A stretch of DNA of 64,000 nucleotides from Paenibacillus sp. J2TS4 (GCF_018403245.1 NZ_BOSH01000001.1:899777-963776); one strand, 5' to 3'; shown: positions 34,208 through 44,245, counted from the first letter of the stretch. Made by a program: numbers and translations. The notes: generated by a model not told the origin, from the letters alone.

Positions 34208-35086
34208 ATGATCAAACGTACCTTTTCCGATAAGCTCGTTGACGGCATCAATATCATTCTGCTGGCTGTCATCGGATTATCGATGCTATTTCCTTTCCTG
34301 CATATCTTTTCAGTTTCGTTCTCATCGCTCAAAGACGTGCTCGAAAGAGATTTCATACTGTGGCCAAGAGAATGGGTCAGCGATGCTTATCAGACCATTA
34401 TTGCGTCCAACAATTTTATTCGTTCCCTGGGAGTAACCGCTTACGTCACCATAGTCGGGACGATCGTCAACCTGTTTTTTACCGCAACGATGGGTTATGC
34501 GCTTACCCGCAATGTTCTTGGGCAGCGTGTCATTCTAATGATGGTCGTATTTACGATTTTATTCTCGGCAGGCATGATCCCCACTTATTTGGTCGTTAAA
34601 GCGACAGGTTTAATTAATTCGTTGTGGGCGCTAATTATTCCAACAGCGATAAGCTCTTTTAATCTGATTGTTTTTAGACAATTCTTTCTGAGCATACCGA
34701 ATGAATTGAATGAGGCGGCTCTTATCGACGGCGCTAATGAGCTGCGGGTGTTTTTCTCCATTATCCTGCCTCTGTCCAAACCATCCTTGGCCGCATTTGG
34801 ACTGTTCTATGCCGTCACCCATTGGAATACGTATTTCACCGGTATTCTGTACCTGAATGATTCTGCCAAATGGCCGATTCAGGTCATTCTGCGTCAAATT
34901 GTTATTGTGAATGAGCCGACGGCCGCGCTTGGGGCGGAAGCGATGATGCTGATGGAGAATCCCCCGCCGCCCGTTACTATTCAGATGGCTGCGATTCTGC
35001 TTGCCACACTGCCGATTCTCGTCGTTTATCCGTTTCTGCAAAAGCATTTTGCGAAGGGAGTGATGCTCGGATCGGTCAAAGGATAG
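34208..35086 (+). CDS. Sugar ABC transporter permease (LplC class), second system
   Basis: A 292-residue membrane protein with six segments, the EAA loop LNEAALIDGANELRVFFSIILP and the C-terminal PFLQKHFAKGVMLGSVKG typical of this class. It should form the channel with the permease before it. AAAGGTGG stands 12 bases before the ATG. Confidence 0.92.
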   Translation: MIKRTFSDKLVDGINIILLAVIGLSMLFPFLHIFSVSFSSLKDVLERDFILWPREWVSDAYQTIIASNNFIRSLGVTAYVTIVGTIVNLFFTATMGYALTRNVLGQRVILMMVVFTILFSAGMIPTYLVVKATGLINSLWALIIPTAISSFNLIVFRQFFLSIPNELNEAALIDGANELRVFFSIILPLSKPSLAAFGLFYAVTHWNTYFTGILYLNDSAKWPIQVILRQIVIVNEPTAALGAEAMMLMENPPPPVTIQMAAILLATLPILVVYPFLQKHFAKGVMLGSVKG

Positions 35087-35162
35087 AAGCATCATCGTAA
35101 TCGGAATAGTAAGGAATTATATTTAAGTGTGGATGCATGATGATGAGGAGGGGTTCTAAACA

Positions 35163-36749
35163 ATGAAGCGCAATAAACAATTTCTGTTAGCCTTGGCCTT
35201 GATGATGACGGTTACGGCGTGCAGCTCCGGTTCAGGATCAGGGTCAGGTTCCGAAGCGGGGAAGGAAGAAGGCAAGGAACCGGCAACCCAGGTTGACAAG
35301 AAACATAAAATTACCGGAATTACTTATATCTTTGGCAACCCGCCGCCAGCTAGCGGGGAAGGTCAGAAGAAGCTCAATGAACGCTTCAACGTCGATTATA
35401 AGGTGGATAAAGTTCCCCAGGAGAACTTTGTGGAGAAATTGACCGCTATCGTATCCGGCGGCGATATTCCGGATATGATCGGTTTCCGCCCCAATGATCT
35501 GGCCTTGTTCCAGAAATGGGCCGGGCAAAAGGCCTTCCTCCCGCTGGACGAATATATCGACAAGTACGAATCGTTCAAAGCGGTTCCGAAGGAAGTCTGG
35601 GATCAGTTCAGAATCGATGGCAAAATATACGGGATTCCGTCCTGGGCTCCGCTGGAAGGCAATTCCTTCATGATCCGCAAAGATTGGTTGGACAATCTGG
35701 GACTGGAAATGCCGACCAGCTATGAAGAGCTGAAAGAGGTTGCGATCGCATTCGCCAAGAACGATCCGGATCAAAATGGCAAGGATGACACTTACGGATT
35801 GGCCATCGGGCAAAACATCAATCCCGACTTCGCTATGGGACCTTACTGGCAATACAACACCTGGTATCATCAGGACGCGGATGGAAACTACATCCCCGGA
35901 ATTATGTCGGAGGGACGCAAGGAAATCGTTCAATTCCTGCATGACCTGCATCAAGAAAAAGCGATCACGTCCGATTTTGCGGTACTGAATTGGGCCGACA
36001 CGAATGATGTGTTCTATAAAGGAAAAGCCGGAGTCTTCCTGGTTGCCCCTCGCGGAATGTCCCAGGCGTACATGGAAGGTTTGCTGCAGCTTTATCCGGA
36101 TGCCGAATTCGCTGTCATTCCGCCATTTGAAGCTCCGGACGGAAGCCAAGGCTTTACGGCGGGAACAGGCTTCGCGCGCTTCAATGCTTTTAGCGCCCAG
36201 CTAGCCAAAGATCCGGATAAACTGGCCAAAATTTTCGAGATGCATGATTTCTCCAGAACGTTCTATCCTTCTTCCGAGCAGAATGCCTCTAATGCGGATT
36301 TTGACTGGTTCTATGGGGGAGAGAACGTAGGGTATAACATTGAAAACGGCAAACGTGTCATGCTTAAACCGGAGGAAGGAATAGATCCGGCCGCTTATTT
36401 CCAGGACAACACCAACTGGATTCCAAGCAATGTCGATCCCGAGTTTGATAAAGCATATACCGAGCCGAAGCTGGTTCAAGTCACTAAAGATTTGATGGCG
36501 ATTAATGGCGAAATGAAACGCTACTTCCCGCCGAACTATGGAATTATTTCCGAAACAGAGAACCTGAAAGGAGCCGAGCTGCTCACCTTCATGATGAACG
36601 AGCAGACGAAGATGATCGCCGGGCAGCGTCCGATTTCCGATTGGGATGCTCTGGTGGAGGAGTATTTAAAACGCGGCGGAGCCGATATCATTAAAGAAAT
36701 CAATGACGGAATCAAGGAACGCGGTTATAGTGAAAGGATATGGAAATAA
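35163..36749 (+). CDS. Sugar ABC transporter substrate-binding lipoprotein, second system
   Basis: A 528-residue LplA-like binding protein. The signal peptide ends MTVTACSSG with lipid-bearing Cys20, followed by a Gly-Ser linker. GDIPDMIGFRPNDLALFQKWAGQKAFLPLDEYIDKY and FRIDGKIYGIPSW are characteristic of the family, as is the C-terminal DWDALVEEYLKRGGADIIKEINDGI. It belongs to the operon of the two preceding permeases. Its ligand is unknown; the nearby beta-propeller protein and GntR chimera suggest a specific glycan. Confidence 0.92.
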   Translation: MKRNKQFLLALALMMTVTACSSGSGSGSGSEAGKEEGKEPATQVDKKHKITGITYIFGNPPPASGEGQKKLNERFNVDYKVDKVPQENFVEKLTAIVSGGDIPDMIGFRPNDLALFQKWAGQKAFLPLDEYIDKYESFKAVPKEVWDQFRIDGKIYGIPSWAPLEGNSFMIRKDWLDNLGLEMPTSYEELKEVAIAFAKNDPDQNGKDDTYGLAIGQNINPDFAMGPYWQYNTWYHQDADGNYIPGIMSEGRKEIVQFLHDLHQEKAITSDFAVLNWADTNDVFYKGKAGVFLVAPRGMSQAYMEGLLQLYPDAEFAVIPPFEAPDGSQGFTAGTGFARFNAFSAQLAKDPDKLAKIFEMHDFSRTFYPSSEQNASNADFDWFYGGENVGYNIENGKRVMLKPEEGIDPAAYFQDNTNWIPSNVDPEFDKAYTEPKLVQVTKDLMAINGEMKRYFPPNYGIISETENLKGAELLTFMMNEQTKMIAGQRPISDWDALVEEYLKRGGADIIKEINDGIKERGYSERIWK

Positions 36750-36791
36750 CTTGCGGTTTTCTTCCGCCACCATATAGTCTTAATGAAAACA

Positions 36792-36818
36792 GAAGAGGGG
36801 CAGCTTATGCCTCTCTTC
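36792..36818 (+). terminator. Hairpin after the second importer operon
   Basis: GAAGAGGGGCA (36792-36802) and TGCCTCTCTTC (36808-36818) form a near-perfect 11-pair stem, but no clear T-run follows. It may stabilise the 3' end or terminate weakly. Confidence 0.5.
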
Positions 36819-36860
36819 CTGTTAATGTCCATAGTCGGCAATAAAAGATTTATATATAAA

Positions 36861-37103
36861 TTGAACTAAAGAATTCATAGATCATGGAGTGGAGAAAGAA
36901 AGATGCTTCCAGGGCGAGTTTTGGCTTTGTATTCCAACCATCCGAAGGCCCATCTATATTGAAGGAATCTGTTGGTTTCGGGGTCCCCGAAAAGTACCTG
37001 GAATTGCTTCGAAGCTCATCTTCACTTTTTGGGGAAGGAGTATGATGTTTGAAGCTTCGGAGGCACTTTCCTTCGGAACGGAATGATCGCTTTCTTTAGT
37101 GCC
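36861..37103. repeat. Intergenic repeat element, copy B
   Basis: Homologous to 9427-9610. It begins TTGAACTAAAGAATT, matching the terminal repeat of copy A, and ends with a more degenerate arm near CTTTCTTTAGTGCC. It contains the shared blocks GGAGAAAGAAAGATGCTTCC and GAAGCTTCGGAGGCACTTTC. About 70 bases (roughly 36969-37040), including TTTCGGGGTCCCCGAAAA, are absent from copy A. No convincing coding frame. Confidence 0.7.
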
Positions 37104-37158
37104 ACTTATTATAGAATGAAGGACAGCTGCATGAAGCAAAGGCAAAGGGGGAAGGATT

Positions 37159-39030
37159 GTGGGGGCATTCCATTATTTGGGGACGCCGGTTCGTGCGGAT
37201 GAAACCCGTTCGGCGGCCGTCTGTCGAAATGCAGAGGGAAAGGAACGAGTCGTCATCGCTGCTCGCGGTTATGTGCTGATTGTAGATCCGGTCTCCGGGG
37301 AGTGCAAGCAGCTGCCATTTCCGGAGGGGCAGATCGACTATCCATTTGCTTCGATGAGCGACAGCTCCGGCTTGTTATACACAGGGGCAGGCCGAATGCT
37401 GATGGTGCTCGATCCGTTTGGCGCCGAGTTCGTTTGGTGGTTCAATGGCGAGCAGATTCCGGAGGAAGAGATTCTTGGATTCGCGTTCGTGGAGACCGAG
37501 GATAACATCGTCTACGCGACCACCTATCCGGGCTGCAAGCTGCTGAAGGTAGATCCGGCAGCGGGTGAGTGCACTTTAGCAACTCGGCTGGATCCGGAGC
37601 AAAAATACGCGATGACCCTGGCTGCCGATTGCCAAGGCTGGATTTATGCGGGGATCGGCACGAAGGAAGCACTCCTCTGTGCTTATCATCCCGCTTCGGG
37701 TACACGGATTCATCCGGCAGCCGATGAGCTTGGGGCAGCGGGCGGCTCTGCGGTATCCGGCAGCGGCCAGGTTCACCGAGGAAGCGATGGCGAAGTCTAT
37801 GCCAGCTTGCCGGCCGTGCATGCTGAAGCGAAGGACGGACAGGAGGCAGCGCCTCGCTGGTTCCGGCTGCATGGGGGTCAGGCCCTTCCGGTGGCGGCCG
37901 AGGAAGTGGCTCCGTCTGTGTATGCCGGAAGCGGGTATCAGAAGCTGCACCGGAATTTGTCCGGAGGCCGGCGCATCGTTGCCTGGCAGTTGGCCGAAGG
38001 TGAGCTCGTCATCGAGGAAGCGGATGGGCGGATGACGGTGCTGCCATTGCAATACGACGGGTCAGGGACAGCGCTCTCCCCTATCATTGGCGGACCGGAC
38101 GGCCGCTTGTACGGCACTTCCAATCATCCTCTGCATCTTTACCGTTATGACCCGAAGAATAAAGAGCTGACCAACTTTGGGGCCAAGGTTGTGGAGGGGG
38201 GCGGAGGCGGCAATATTTGTGCTTATGCAGCGCAAGGTCCGATACTGCTGGGAGCGGCTTATGCCGGTGGCAAGGTCTATCTTCTGGATACGCGTAAAGA
38301 TCCGAGTCCGCAGAGAGGAACACCGGGCAACCCAAGGCTGATCTACGCCGACGACTCGATTCATCGGCCGCGTTGTGCCGCTGCTCATTCGGATGGGGAG
38401 CATATTCTTTATGGCGGCTTTCCCGGGTATGGGGCCGTTGGCGGAGGACTGGGAGTAGTTCATGTCGCGAGCGAGACGGTGACCATCTACCCTCACGATC
38501 AAATAGTGCCGTTCCAGAGCACTCTGGGCCTGGCTGTCTTAAGTACAGGAGGCGTGATCGGCGGCACCAGCATCGAAACGCCCGGCGGGGCGGAGCCGAT
38601 CGCCCGGGAAGCGGTGCTGTATCGCTTGAATTGGCAGAGCCGCCGGGTCGAACGCCGCTGGACACCGGTACCGGGAGCCAAGGAAATTTCACTGATCGCC
38701 TGTGATTCCCAGGATCGTATTCATGGGCTGACGTCCGACTCGATTTATTTCGTCTTTGATCCGCATCGGGAGTGCTTGCTTGCCAGCCGAGATTTGTCGG
38801 ACTGGGGACGGATCGTCAGGCAAGGACTTATCCCTGTCCAGCAGGGTGGCCAATGGAGCTTATACGGTTTGTTAAGCGGTGCGCTGTTTCGGATCGATCC
38901 GGACCTATGCGAGCCCGTTCTGCTGTCGGCTACTCCGAAGGAAGCCACTAGCGGGTTGGTATATATAGCGGGAAGCCTATTTTTTGGCTGCGGCAGCGAG
39001 CTTTGGCAGTATGAGGAGACGACCGAATAG
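37159..39030 (+). CDS. Large beta-propeller-like protein of unknown function
   Basis: A 623-residue protein with no signal peptide and no membrane segment, so probably cytoplasmic. It is built from repeating strand units with motifs such as VLIVDPVSGECKQLPFP, GLLYTGAGRMLMVLDPFG, IVYATTYPGCKLLKVDP, GWIYAGIG and LYRYDPKNKELTNFG, the pattern of a multi-blade beta-propeller (PQQ/NHL/WD-like). The GTG start at 37159 has AGGGGGAAGG upstream. It lies between the second importer operon and the GntR chimera, so a role in binding or processing the imported sugar is plausible, but catalytic residues cannot be named. Confidence 0.75.
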   Translation: MGAFHYLGTPVRADETRSAAVCRNAEGKERVVIAARGYVLIVDPVSGECKQLPFPEGQIDYPFASMSDSSGLLYTGAGRMLMVLDPFGAEFVWWFNGEQIPEEEILGFAFVETEDNIVYATTYPGCKLLKVDPAAGECTLATRLDPEQKYAMTLAADCQGWIYAGIGTKEALLCAYHPASGTRIHPAADELGAAGGSAVSGSGQVHRGSDGEVYASLPAVHAEAKDGQEAAPRWFRLHGGQALPVAAEEVAPSVYAGSGYQKLHRNLSGGRRIVAWQLAEGELVIEEADGRMTVLPLQYDGSGTALSPIIGGPDGRLYGTSNHPLHLYRYDPKNKELTNFGAKVVEGGGGGNICAYAAQGPILLGAAYAGGKVYLLDTRKDPSPQRGTPGNPRLIYADDSIHRPRCAAAHSDGEHILYGGFPGYGAVGGGLGVVHVASETVTIYPHDQIVPFQSTLGLAVLSTGGVIGGTSIETPGGAEPIAREAVLYRLNWQSRRVERRWTPVPGAKEISLIACDSQDRIHGLTSDSIYFVFDPHRECLLASRDLSDWGRIVRQGLIPVQQGGQWSLYGLLSGALFRIDPDLCEPVLLSATPKEATSGLVYIAGSLFFGCGSELWQYEETTE

Positions 39031-39224
39031 AGCGGCAGAGGCAGCATCAGATCCGAATTATCACGATTAGAGGAGTATGTCCAGTTGGTCCGCCATTTCA
39101 CCACATTTTTAAGGCAGATAACATCTATTTCTCACTATCTATAATAATTAAGCATAAATGGTAACGGCAACCAAGCCGTGTTATACTGATAGATAGATTA
39201 AGATATGTATAGGAGCGGTATACA

Positions 39225-40658
39225 ATGCTGCGCAGAAGAAACAATTTTCAAGAAAGATATAATCGGTTTCTTCAAGAGTTGAGAGATGAGATTGTGAGCG
39301 GGGAACTGGCTCCAGGGGAGTATATATTACCGGAAGGCGCACTGGGCGAAAAATACGGGATGAGCCGCATGTCGATCCGCAAAGCGCTGTCTGAACTGGT
39401 CGAGGATGGAATGATCGAGAAGATCCCTGGCAAAGGAAACCGCATTACGACTCCCGCCGGCGAACAACCCCCCATCCTATTGAAGCTCGCATGGTTCTCC
39501 AATTCTTATGAAATCGGTATCGTCCGGCGTATTTTGACCGCTTTCGAGGCCAAATATCCGAACGTAAAGGTCGAGCTAATCTTGCTCCCGGAGGACGAAT
39601 ATACGGATTCGGTCATTCGTATGATCGAGCAGGAGCAGAGTCCGGACGTTTTTATGCTGTCAGATCAGCATGTCCGGGAGTGGATAGATTCCGGCAAGAC
39701 CGATTACGTGACGGGTTATGTTCCTGAGCATTTGGATCCACAGGAAACCAGCTATCCACAGATTTTCGAGATTTTTATGAACGGGGAGCGGATGCTGGCC
39801 GCACCTTTCATTTTTTCCCCGGTAGTCATCGTTTATAATCGATCGATTTTCAAGCAGAATGGAATTAATGAGGAGCCGCAGCTCAAGGACTGGAGCGATT
39901 TGTTGGATTTTGCCAAACGATGTACCCGTGACATCAACGAAGACGGTGTAGTAGAACAGTACGGCTTCTGCTTCTCCTCCTCCATGAACCGTTGGCCGGT
40001 CTTTTTGCTCCAGAACGGCGGGGAATTGATGGCTAACGGGCGGAGTACTCTATCCAGGCAAGAAAACATAGAAGCTCTCGGCTTCTGCACCTCGCTTATG
40101 TATGAACACAAAGTATCGCCGATTTATTCTCACGGCAGCAGTCATTTAGCGGAAAGCCTGTTCGTGAAGGAACGGGTGGCGATGATTATGACGACCTATT
40201 ATTTTATGAATGAATTTCGCGACCAGTCCATTGAATGGGACGTGCTCCCGGTGCCAAAGCAGCAGGAGCAGGCTACTCTGTTATTAGGGGGAGGCCTGGC
40301 AATTAACTCCGTATCCGAGCATATGAAGCTAAGCCAGAGACTGGTTGAGTTCATGACGGGAACCGAAGCCCAGACCCTGATTAAACGTTACGGCTGCACC
40401 ATACCGGTTCTAAGATCGGTGGCGGAGAACGATGACCTGCTTGACCCGGCCATTCATCCGGCGCATTACGGCCGTTTTCTCGACGTGCTTCCTTATTCAC
40501 GCTCGCTAAAGAGCCTGCAGTTAAGTCAAAGTGAGACCACCAGGCTGTTCGATGAACTGAACCTGTTGTGGGCGGGGATGGAGAAGCCCGAGGAGGCCTG
40601 TTTGCGGATTGAAAAGAAATTAAATGAGCTTAGGAAGAAAAAGCAGCCGCTTGCATAA
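39225..40658 (+). CDS. GntR DNA-binding domain fused to an extracellular-type solute-binding domain
   Basis: A 477-residue chimera. Residues about 10-78 are a GntR winged helix (EIVSGELAPGEYILPEGALGEKYGMSRMSIRKALSELVEDGMIEKIPGKGN). From about residue 85 on it is a type 1 solute-binding protein of the sugar ABC class (ILTAFEAKYPNVKVELILLPEDEY, LAAPFIFSPVVIVYNRSIFKQNGI, AQTLIKRYGCTIPVL). No signal peptide or lipobox is present, so the binding domain works in the cytoplasm as the ligand sensor of a repressor or activator. AGGAGCGG precedes the ATG. The likely ligand is the sugar, or its phosphate or product, brought in by the neighbouring importer. Confidence 0.9.
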   Translation: MLRRRNNFQERYNRFLQELRDEIVSGELAPGEYILPEGALGEKYGMSRMSIRKALSELVEDGMIEKIPGKGNRITTPAGEQPPILLKLAWFSNSYEIGIVRRILTAFEAKYPNVKVELILLPEDEYTDSVIRMIEQEQSPDVFMLSDQHVREWIDSGKTDYVTGYVPEHLDPQETSYPQIFEIFMNGERMLAAPFIFSPVVIVYNRSIFKQNGINEEPQLKDWSDLLDFAKRCTRDINEDGVVEQYGFCFSSSMNRWPVFLLQNGGELMANGRSTLSRQENIEALGFCTSLMYEHKVSPIYSHGSSHLAESLFVKERVAMIMTTYYFMNEFRDQSIEWDVLPVPKQQEQATLLLGGGLAINSVSEHMKLSQRLVEFMTGTEAQTLIKRYGCTIPVLRSVAENDDLLDPAIHPAHYGRFLDVLPYSRSLKSLQLSQSETTRLFDELNLLWAGMEKPEEACLRIEKKLNELRKKKQPLA

Positions 40659-40681
40659 AAGGAGGCGGCTGTTTTTTTTTA
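40644..40681 (+). terminator. Intrinsic terminator overlapping the end of the GntR chimera gene
   Basis: CAGCCGC (40644-40650) and GCGGCTG (40665-40671) flank a loop that contains the stop codon, followed by ten T. Confidence 0.85.
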
Positions 40682-40864
40682 TTTTTAGAAAAAAAGTGGG
40701 GGATTCCTTCTTGACGGATGTCGTTGGATCGTTCAAAGTGAAAGTCATGAGAGTACCATATTAAGTAACTGCAGACATCTATTTTTTGGAAACGCATACA
40801 GGTACAATGACTATACATCTTACTTCTGGTATTCTCGTTAAACAATACAGCAAGGAGTAAGGAT

Positions 40865-42391
40865 ATGAATAATCGCCATTCCAGTACGATCGTTCTCCGA
40901 TTACTGGTATTTTCTGTTGCCGGATGGCTGCTGGCCTCCTGTTCCTGGCTGACCTCAGGCGGGGATGACGGCAAGAGCGAACGGAAGCATGGAATTCTGC
41001 CTCATCAAAAAATTCGCATTGTCATCAATAGTCTGGGCTACACCTTTCCTGAAGGGATGAATGAGAATAACAATCCGTACCTCGATTATATCAAGGAGGG
41101 CACTAATCTGGACATTGACGTCGTTTTGCCTCCGATCGATGCTTACCATGAAATGCTTAATGTCATTATGACGTCAGGAGACTTGCCGGATATGATCAAT
41201 ACAAGCAATTCCGGCTTTCTGTCCAATTATGTGAAGCGGGATGCTATTATGCCGCTAGATGAATATATCGATTTGTACGGCCCCGATTTGAAAAGGCTTA
41301 TTCCGCAGGAAGCATGGGAGCAGGTCACCTTTGATGGGAAAATATATGCCATCCCCAGCTTGAATGAAGTGATGGGGACGGAAATTATGTATGTCCGCAA
41401 GGATTGGCTAGACAATCTGGGGCTGGAGCCTCCGGAGACGCTGGAAGAATACGTGGAAGTGATGAAGAGATTTGCCGAGAGCGATCCGGATGGCAATGAC
41501 AGCCTGGACACGATAGGTTTATCCATTACGGAGAATCTTGGCCGAACCGCTCCATTCTTCGGCGCCTTCGGGACGCAGAAGAGTGCATGGTATGAGCGTG
41601 ACGGAGAATTAGTTTACTCCGGCATTCTTCCAGAAACGAAGGAAGCGCTCGCTTTTTTGTCCGGACTGTACAGGGATCAACTGCTGGATCCGGAATTTCC
41701 GCTTAACAAGACCAAGACATTGGAGGAAAAAATAATTTCCGGCAAGGTAGGCCTTTTCTCGGCAGCTTGGTTCGACACAAGGGGACCGATCGAAGAGAGC
41801 CGGAAGAGCGATCCGAAGGCCGAGTGGATTCCGCTCGAATATCCGGTAGGCAAAGACGGGCACCGAGGAACCTATAGCACTTCGCTGGTTCGTTCCTACA
41901 ACGTCATTCCGGCAACGAGCTCCAACCCGGAAGGAGTGGTCACTTTCCTGAACTTTATCGCGGGGGAAGGGCATAAAACGTTAAAGCTCGGGTTCGAGAA
42001 CGAAGTCTGGATCAAGAGGGACGGCAAAATGATCAGCAACTTCGCGGAGCATGACAGACAGAAATACCGGGGAATCTATGGCGCGCTTTGTGACACGGTG
42101 GAGCTGGATGTGAGCAAGGACAGGCTGGATTCGTTGGGAGAGCATTTTCACCTGTGGGACAATATTGAGAAGGTTCACGCCAATTTGATTAAAAACCAAT
42201 TCGAATCGGCCCCGACTCCGGCCATGGGCAAATATAACACCAAGCTGCAGCAGCTTCAGGATGAAACGTTCACCAAAATCGTTGTCGGAACCCTTCCGTT
42301 GGACGAATTCGACAGCTTCGTAGAAAGGTGGAAGCGGGAAGGCGGGAACGAAATAACAGAAGAAGTGAACGAGTGGTACAAGAATAAATAG
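40865..42391 (+). CDS. Substrate-binding lipoprotein paired with a histidine kinase
   Basis: A 508-residue LplA-like lipoprotein: signal ending LLASC (lipid-bearing Cys near residue 26), then a short linker. GDLPDMINTSNSGFLSNYVKRDAIMPLDEYIDLYGPDLKRLIP and VTFDGKIYAIPSL match the family. No permease gene follows. Instead a YesM-type kinase begins 15 bases after the stop, so the protein may act as an extracellular sensor subunit for that kinase or serve the importer at 33215-36749 as an alternative receptor. A good AAGGAG ribosome site precedes the ATG. Confidence 0.9.
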   Translation: MNNRHSSTIVLRLLVFSVAGWLLASCSWLTSGGDDGKSERKHGILPHQKIRIVINSLGYTFPEGMNENNNPYLDYIKEGTNLDIDVVLPPIDAYHEMLNVIMTSGDLPDMINTSNSGFLSNYVKRDAIMPLDEYIDLYGPDLKRLIPQEAWEQVTFDGKIYAIPSLNEVMGTEIMYVRKDWLDNLGLEPPETLEEYVEVMKRFAESDPDGNDSLDTIGLSITENLGRTAPFFGAFGTQKSAWYERDGELVYSGILPETKEALAFLSGLYRDQLLDPEFPLNKTKTLEEKIISGKVGLFSAAWFDTRGPIEESRKSDPKAEWIPLEYPVGKDGHRGTYSTSLVRSYNVIPATSSNPEGVVTFLNFIAGEGHKTLKLGFENEVWIKRDGKMISNFAEHDRQKYRGIYGALCDTVELDVSKDRLDSLGEHFHLWDNIEKVHANLIKNQFESAPTPAMGKYNTKLQQLQDETFTKIVVGTLPLDEFDSFVERWKREGGNEITEEVNEWYKNK

Positions 42392-42406
42392 GAGGAGCAC
42401 GCATCT

Positions 42407-44245
42407 ATGAGAAGGCTGCTGAGAGGGATCTATCATTACTTTACCGGACGTATTCAGGTGAGGCTGACTTGTTATTTTTTATTGATTCTCCTCCCCCTCG
42501 TCATCATCAGCCTATTTGCCAACAACCAATCGCAGAAAATATTAGAGGAGGAGACCGGGGAAAGAACGCGCGGTGCGCTTCAGGCCGCGGTGGAGTATAT
42601 TGATTTGACGCTTCAAAATGTAGATGAATTATCGACTCTGCTCGCAACGGACCGCAATTGGATTCAACTGCTCGAACAGGCGGATTCGAAGCTGACCCCG
42701 CAATCGATTGTCGATTTCTCGATCCTGATGCGGGAAATAACGAATGTGATGTCCATTAATCACATCTTGTCCAAAATTTCGATCCTCCATCTCCCTTCGG
42801 AAATGATGGTGACGACGGATTCTGGCGGAAAGCGAATCCCGGGTGCAGAGAGGCACCCCGTCATCGCCAAGGCGATTGAGGCCAATGGGGCCAGGATGCT
42901 GTACATCCCGGAAGCTGACGGCAACGAGGATTTGCTTAACGGCACGTTTGAAACCGATCAAATTTATTTGTTGCGGACGATGGATTTATACAATCATGAC
43001 CGGCAGCCGAACATTCTGATTCTTGCTATCAAAAGGGATACGCTGCTTAAGCTGACTTCTTCCATTCAACCGTCCGAGAATGCCCATATCTACTTATTCT
43101 CCAATGATAACAAGCTCGTCGCCGGCACAGGGCAAAGCAGGTTCTTCCCTTATTGGGATTCGGAGAGAGAAGAAATGGTTATGAAAAGCATGGCTAAGCA
43201 CGAAGAGAATATGTTCATTATTCGTGCCAAATCCCGCTATTCAAATTGGTCGCTGCAGCTTATGCAGCCGGAGATTGAACTGAACGGGAAAACCCGGCAG
43301 CTGCAAAACTTCACTTATTTGATCATCGGGCTGAGTGTCATTCTGGCCCTCTGGATTTCTTGGCTTGTGTTCAGCGGGATTTCTTCCCCTCTGTCTAATC
43401 TGGCCTACGGGCTCAGGCAGCTGAGATTCGGCAATCTGGACGTCAGGTTAAGCGACCAAAACCGCAAGGATGAGTTCGGATATGTGACCAACGCATTCAA
43501 CAAAATGATCGCCGATCAAAAGCACTTGATCGAGAACCACTACGAGCAGCAGCTGCGCTTGTCGCAAACGGAGCTTAAATTTTTGCAATCGCAAATCAAT
43601 CCGCACTTTTTGTACAATACATTGGACACGATTTATTGGACAGCGAAAAATTACGATGCGAGCGAAATTAGCGAGATGGTGCTGAACCTGTCCCGTTTTT
43701 TCCGGCTTAGTCTGAATAAAGGACAGGATACGTTCACGGTTGAGGAAACGATCGGGCATCTGTATTATTACATCCGGGTGCAGCAGCTTCGCTTTCTCGA
43801 TCAGTTCGCAGTAGAGTATCGAATATCGGAGGACAGCAAGCGTCTATACATTCTCAAGCTTCTGCTGCAGCCCTTGGTGGAGAATGCGATCTTGCACGGG
43901 TTGGAGAAGAAACCATGCGGAGGCCATCTTCTGATCGCAAGCCATCTGGAGGACAACATGCTGCATCTGGTCGTACAGGATAACGGGGTCGGTTTAAGCG
44001 AGGAGAAGCTGCAGTATATCCGGAACGAGCTGGCTGCTGCGGATTCTGTTTCGTCCAAGGCTCCTTCCGGGGATCCGGTCAACGATTTGTTTGGCTTGAG
44101 AAATGTTGTATCCCGTATCAAGCTGTATTATGGCAACGATGCAAAGCTGTCGATCGACAGCCGGGCGGAGGAAGGAACGAAGGTCCGAATTTCGCTTCCC
44201 GCGAATGATTTGCTGCAGCATGGCATCGACACTCGTTCGGATTAA
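42407..44245 (+). CDS. YesM-type sensor histidine kinase, no adjacent response regulator
   Basis: A 612-residue kinase. Transmembrane segments lie near residues 18-38 and 303-325, enclosing a sensor of about 265 residues; HAMP follows (SPLSNLAYGLRQLRFGNLDVRL). The His box is QINPHFLYNTLDTI and the ATPase domain has VENAILHG, DNGVGL and FGLRNVVSRI. It is coupled to the binding-lipoprotein gene upstream. No YesN-type regulator is encoded downstream, where a cysteine dioxygenase gene follows, so it must signal to a regulator elsewhere, possibly that at 17234 or one outside the window. Confidence 0.92.
   Translation: MRRLLRGIYHYFTGRIQVRLTCYFLLILLPLVIISLFANNQSQKILEEETGERTRGALQAAVEYIDLTLQNVDELSTLLATDRNWIQLLEQADSKLTPQSIVDFSILMREITNVMSINHILSKISILHLPSEMMVTTDSGGKRIPGAERHPVIAKAIEANGARMLYIPEADGNEDLLNGTFETDQIYLLRTMDLYNHDRQPNILILAIKRDTLLKLTSSIQPSENAHIYLFSNDNKLVAGTGQSRFFPYWDSEREEMVMKSMAKHEENMFIIRAKSRYSNWSLQLMQPEIELNGKTRQLQNFTYLIIGLSVILALWISWLVFSGISSPLSNLAYGLRQLRFGNLDVRLSDQNRKDEFGYVTNAFNKMIADQKHLIENHYEQQLRLSQTELKFLQSQINPHFLYNTLDTIYWTAKNYDASEISEMVLNLSRFFRLSLNKGQDTFTVEETIGHLYYYIRVQQLRFLDQFAVEYRISEDSKRLYILKLLLQPLVENAILHGLEKKPCGGHLLIASHLEDNMLHLVVQDNGVGLSEEKLQYIRNELAAADSVSSKAPSGDPVNDLFGLRNVVSRIKLYYGNDAKLSIDSRAEEGTKVRISLPANDLLQHGIDTRSD

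Noticed and set aside
36889..37086. 65-codon frame inside repeat copy B
   Set aside because: It lies wholly within a repeat whose other copy does not keep the frame.
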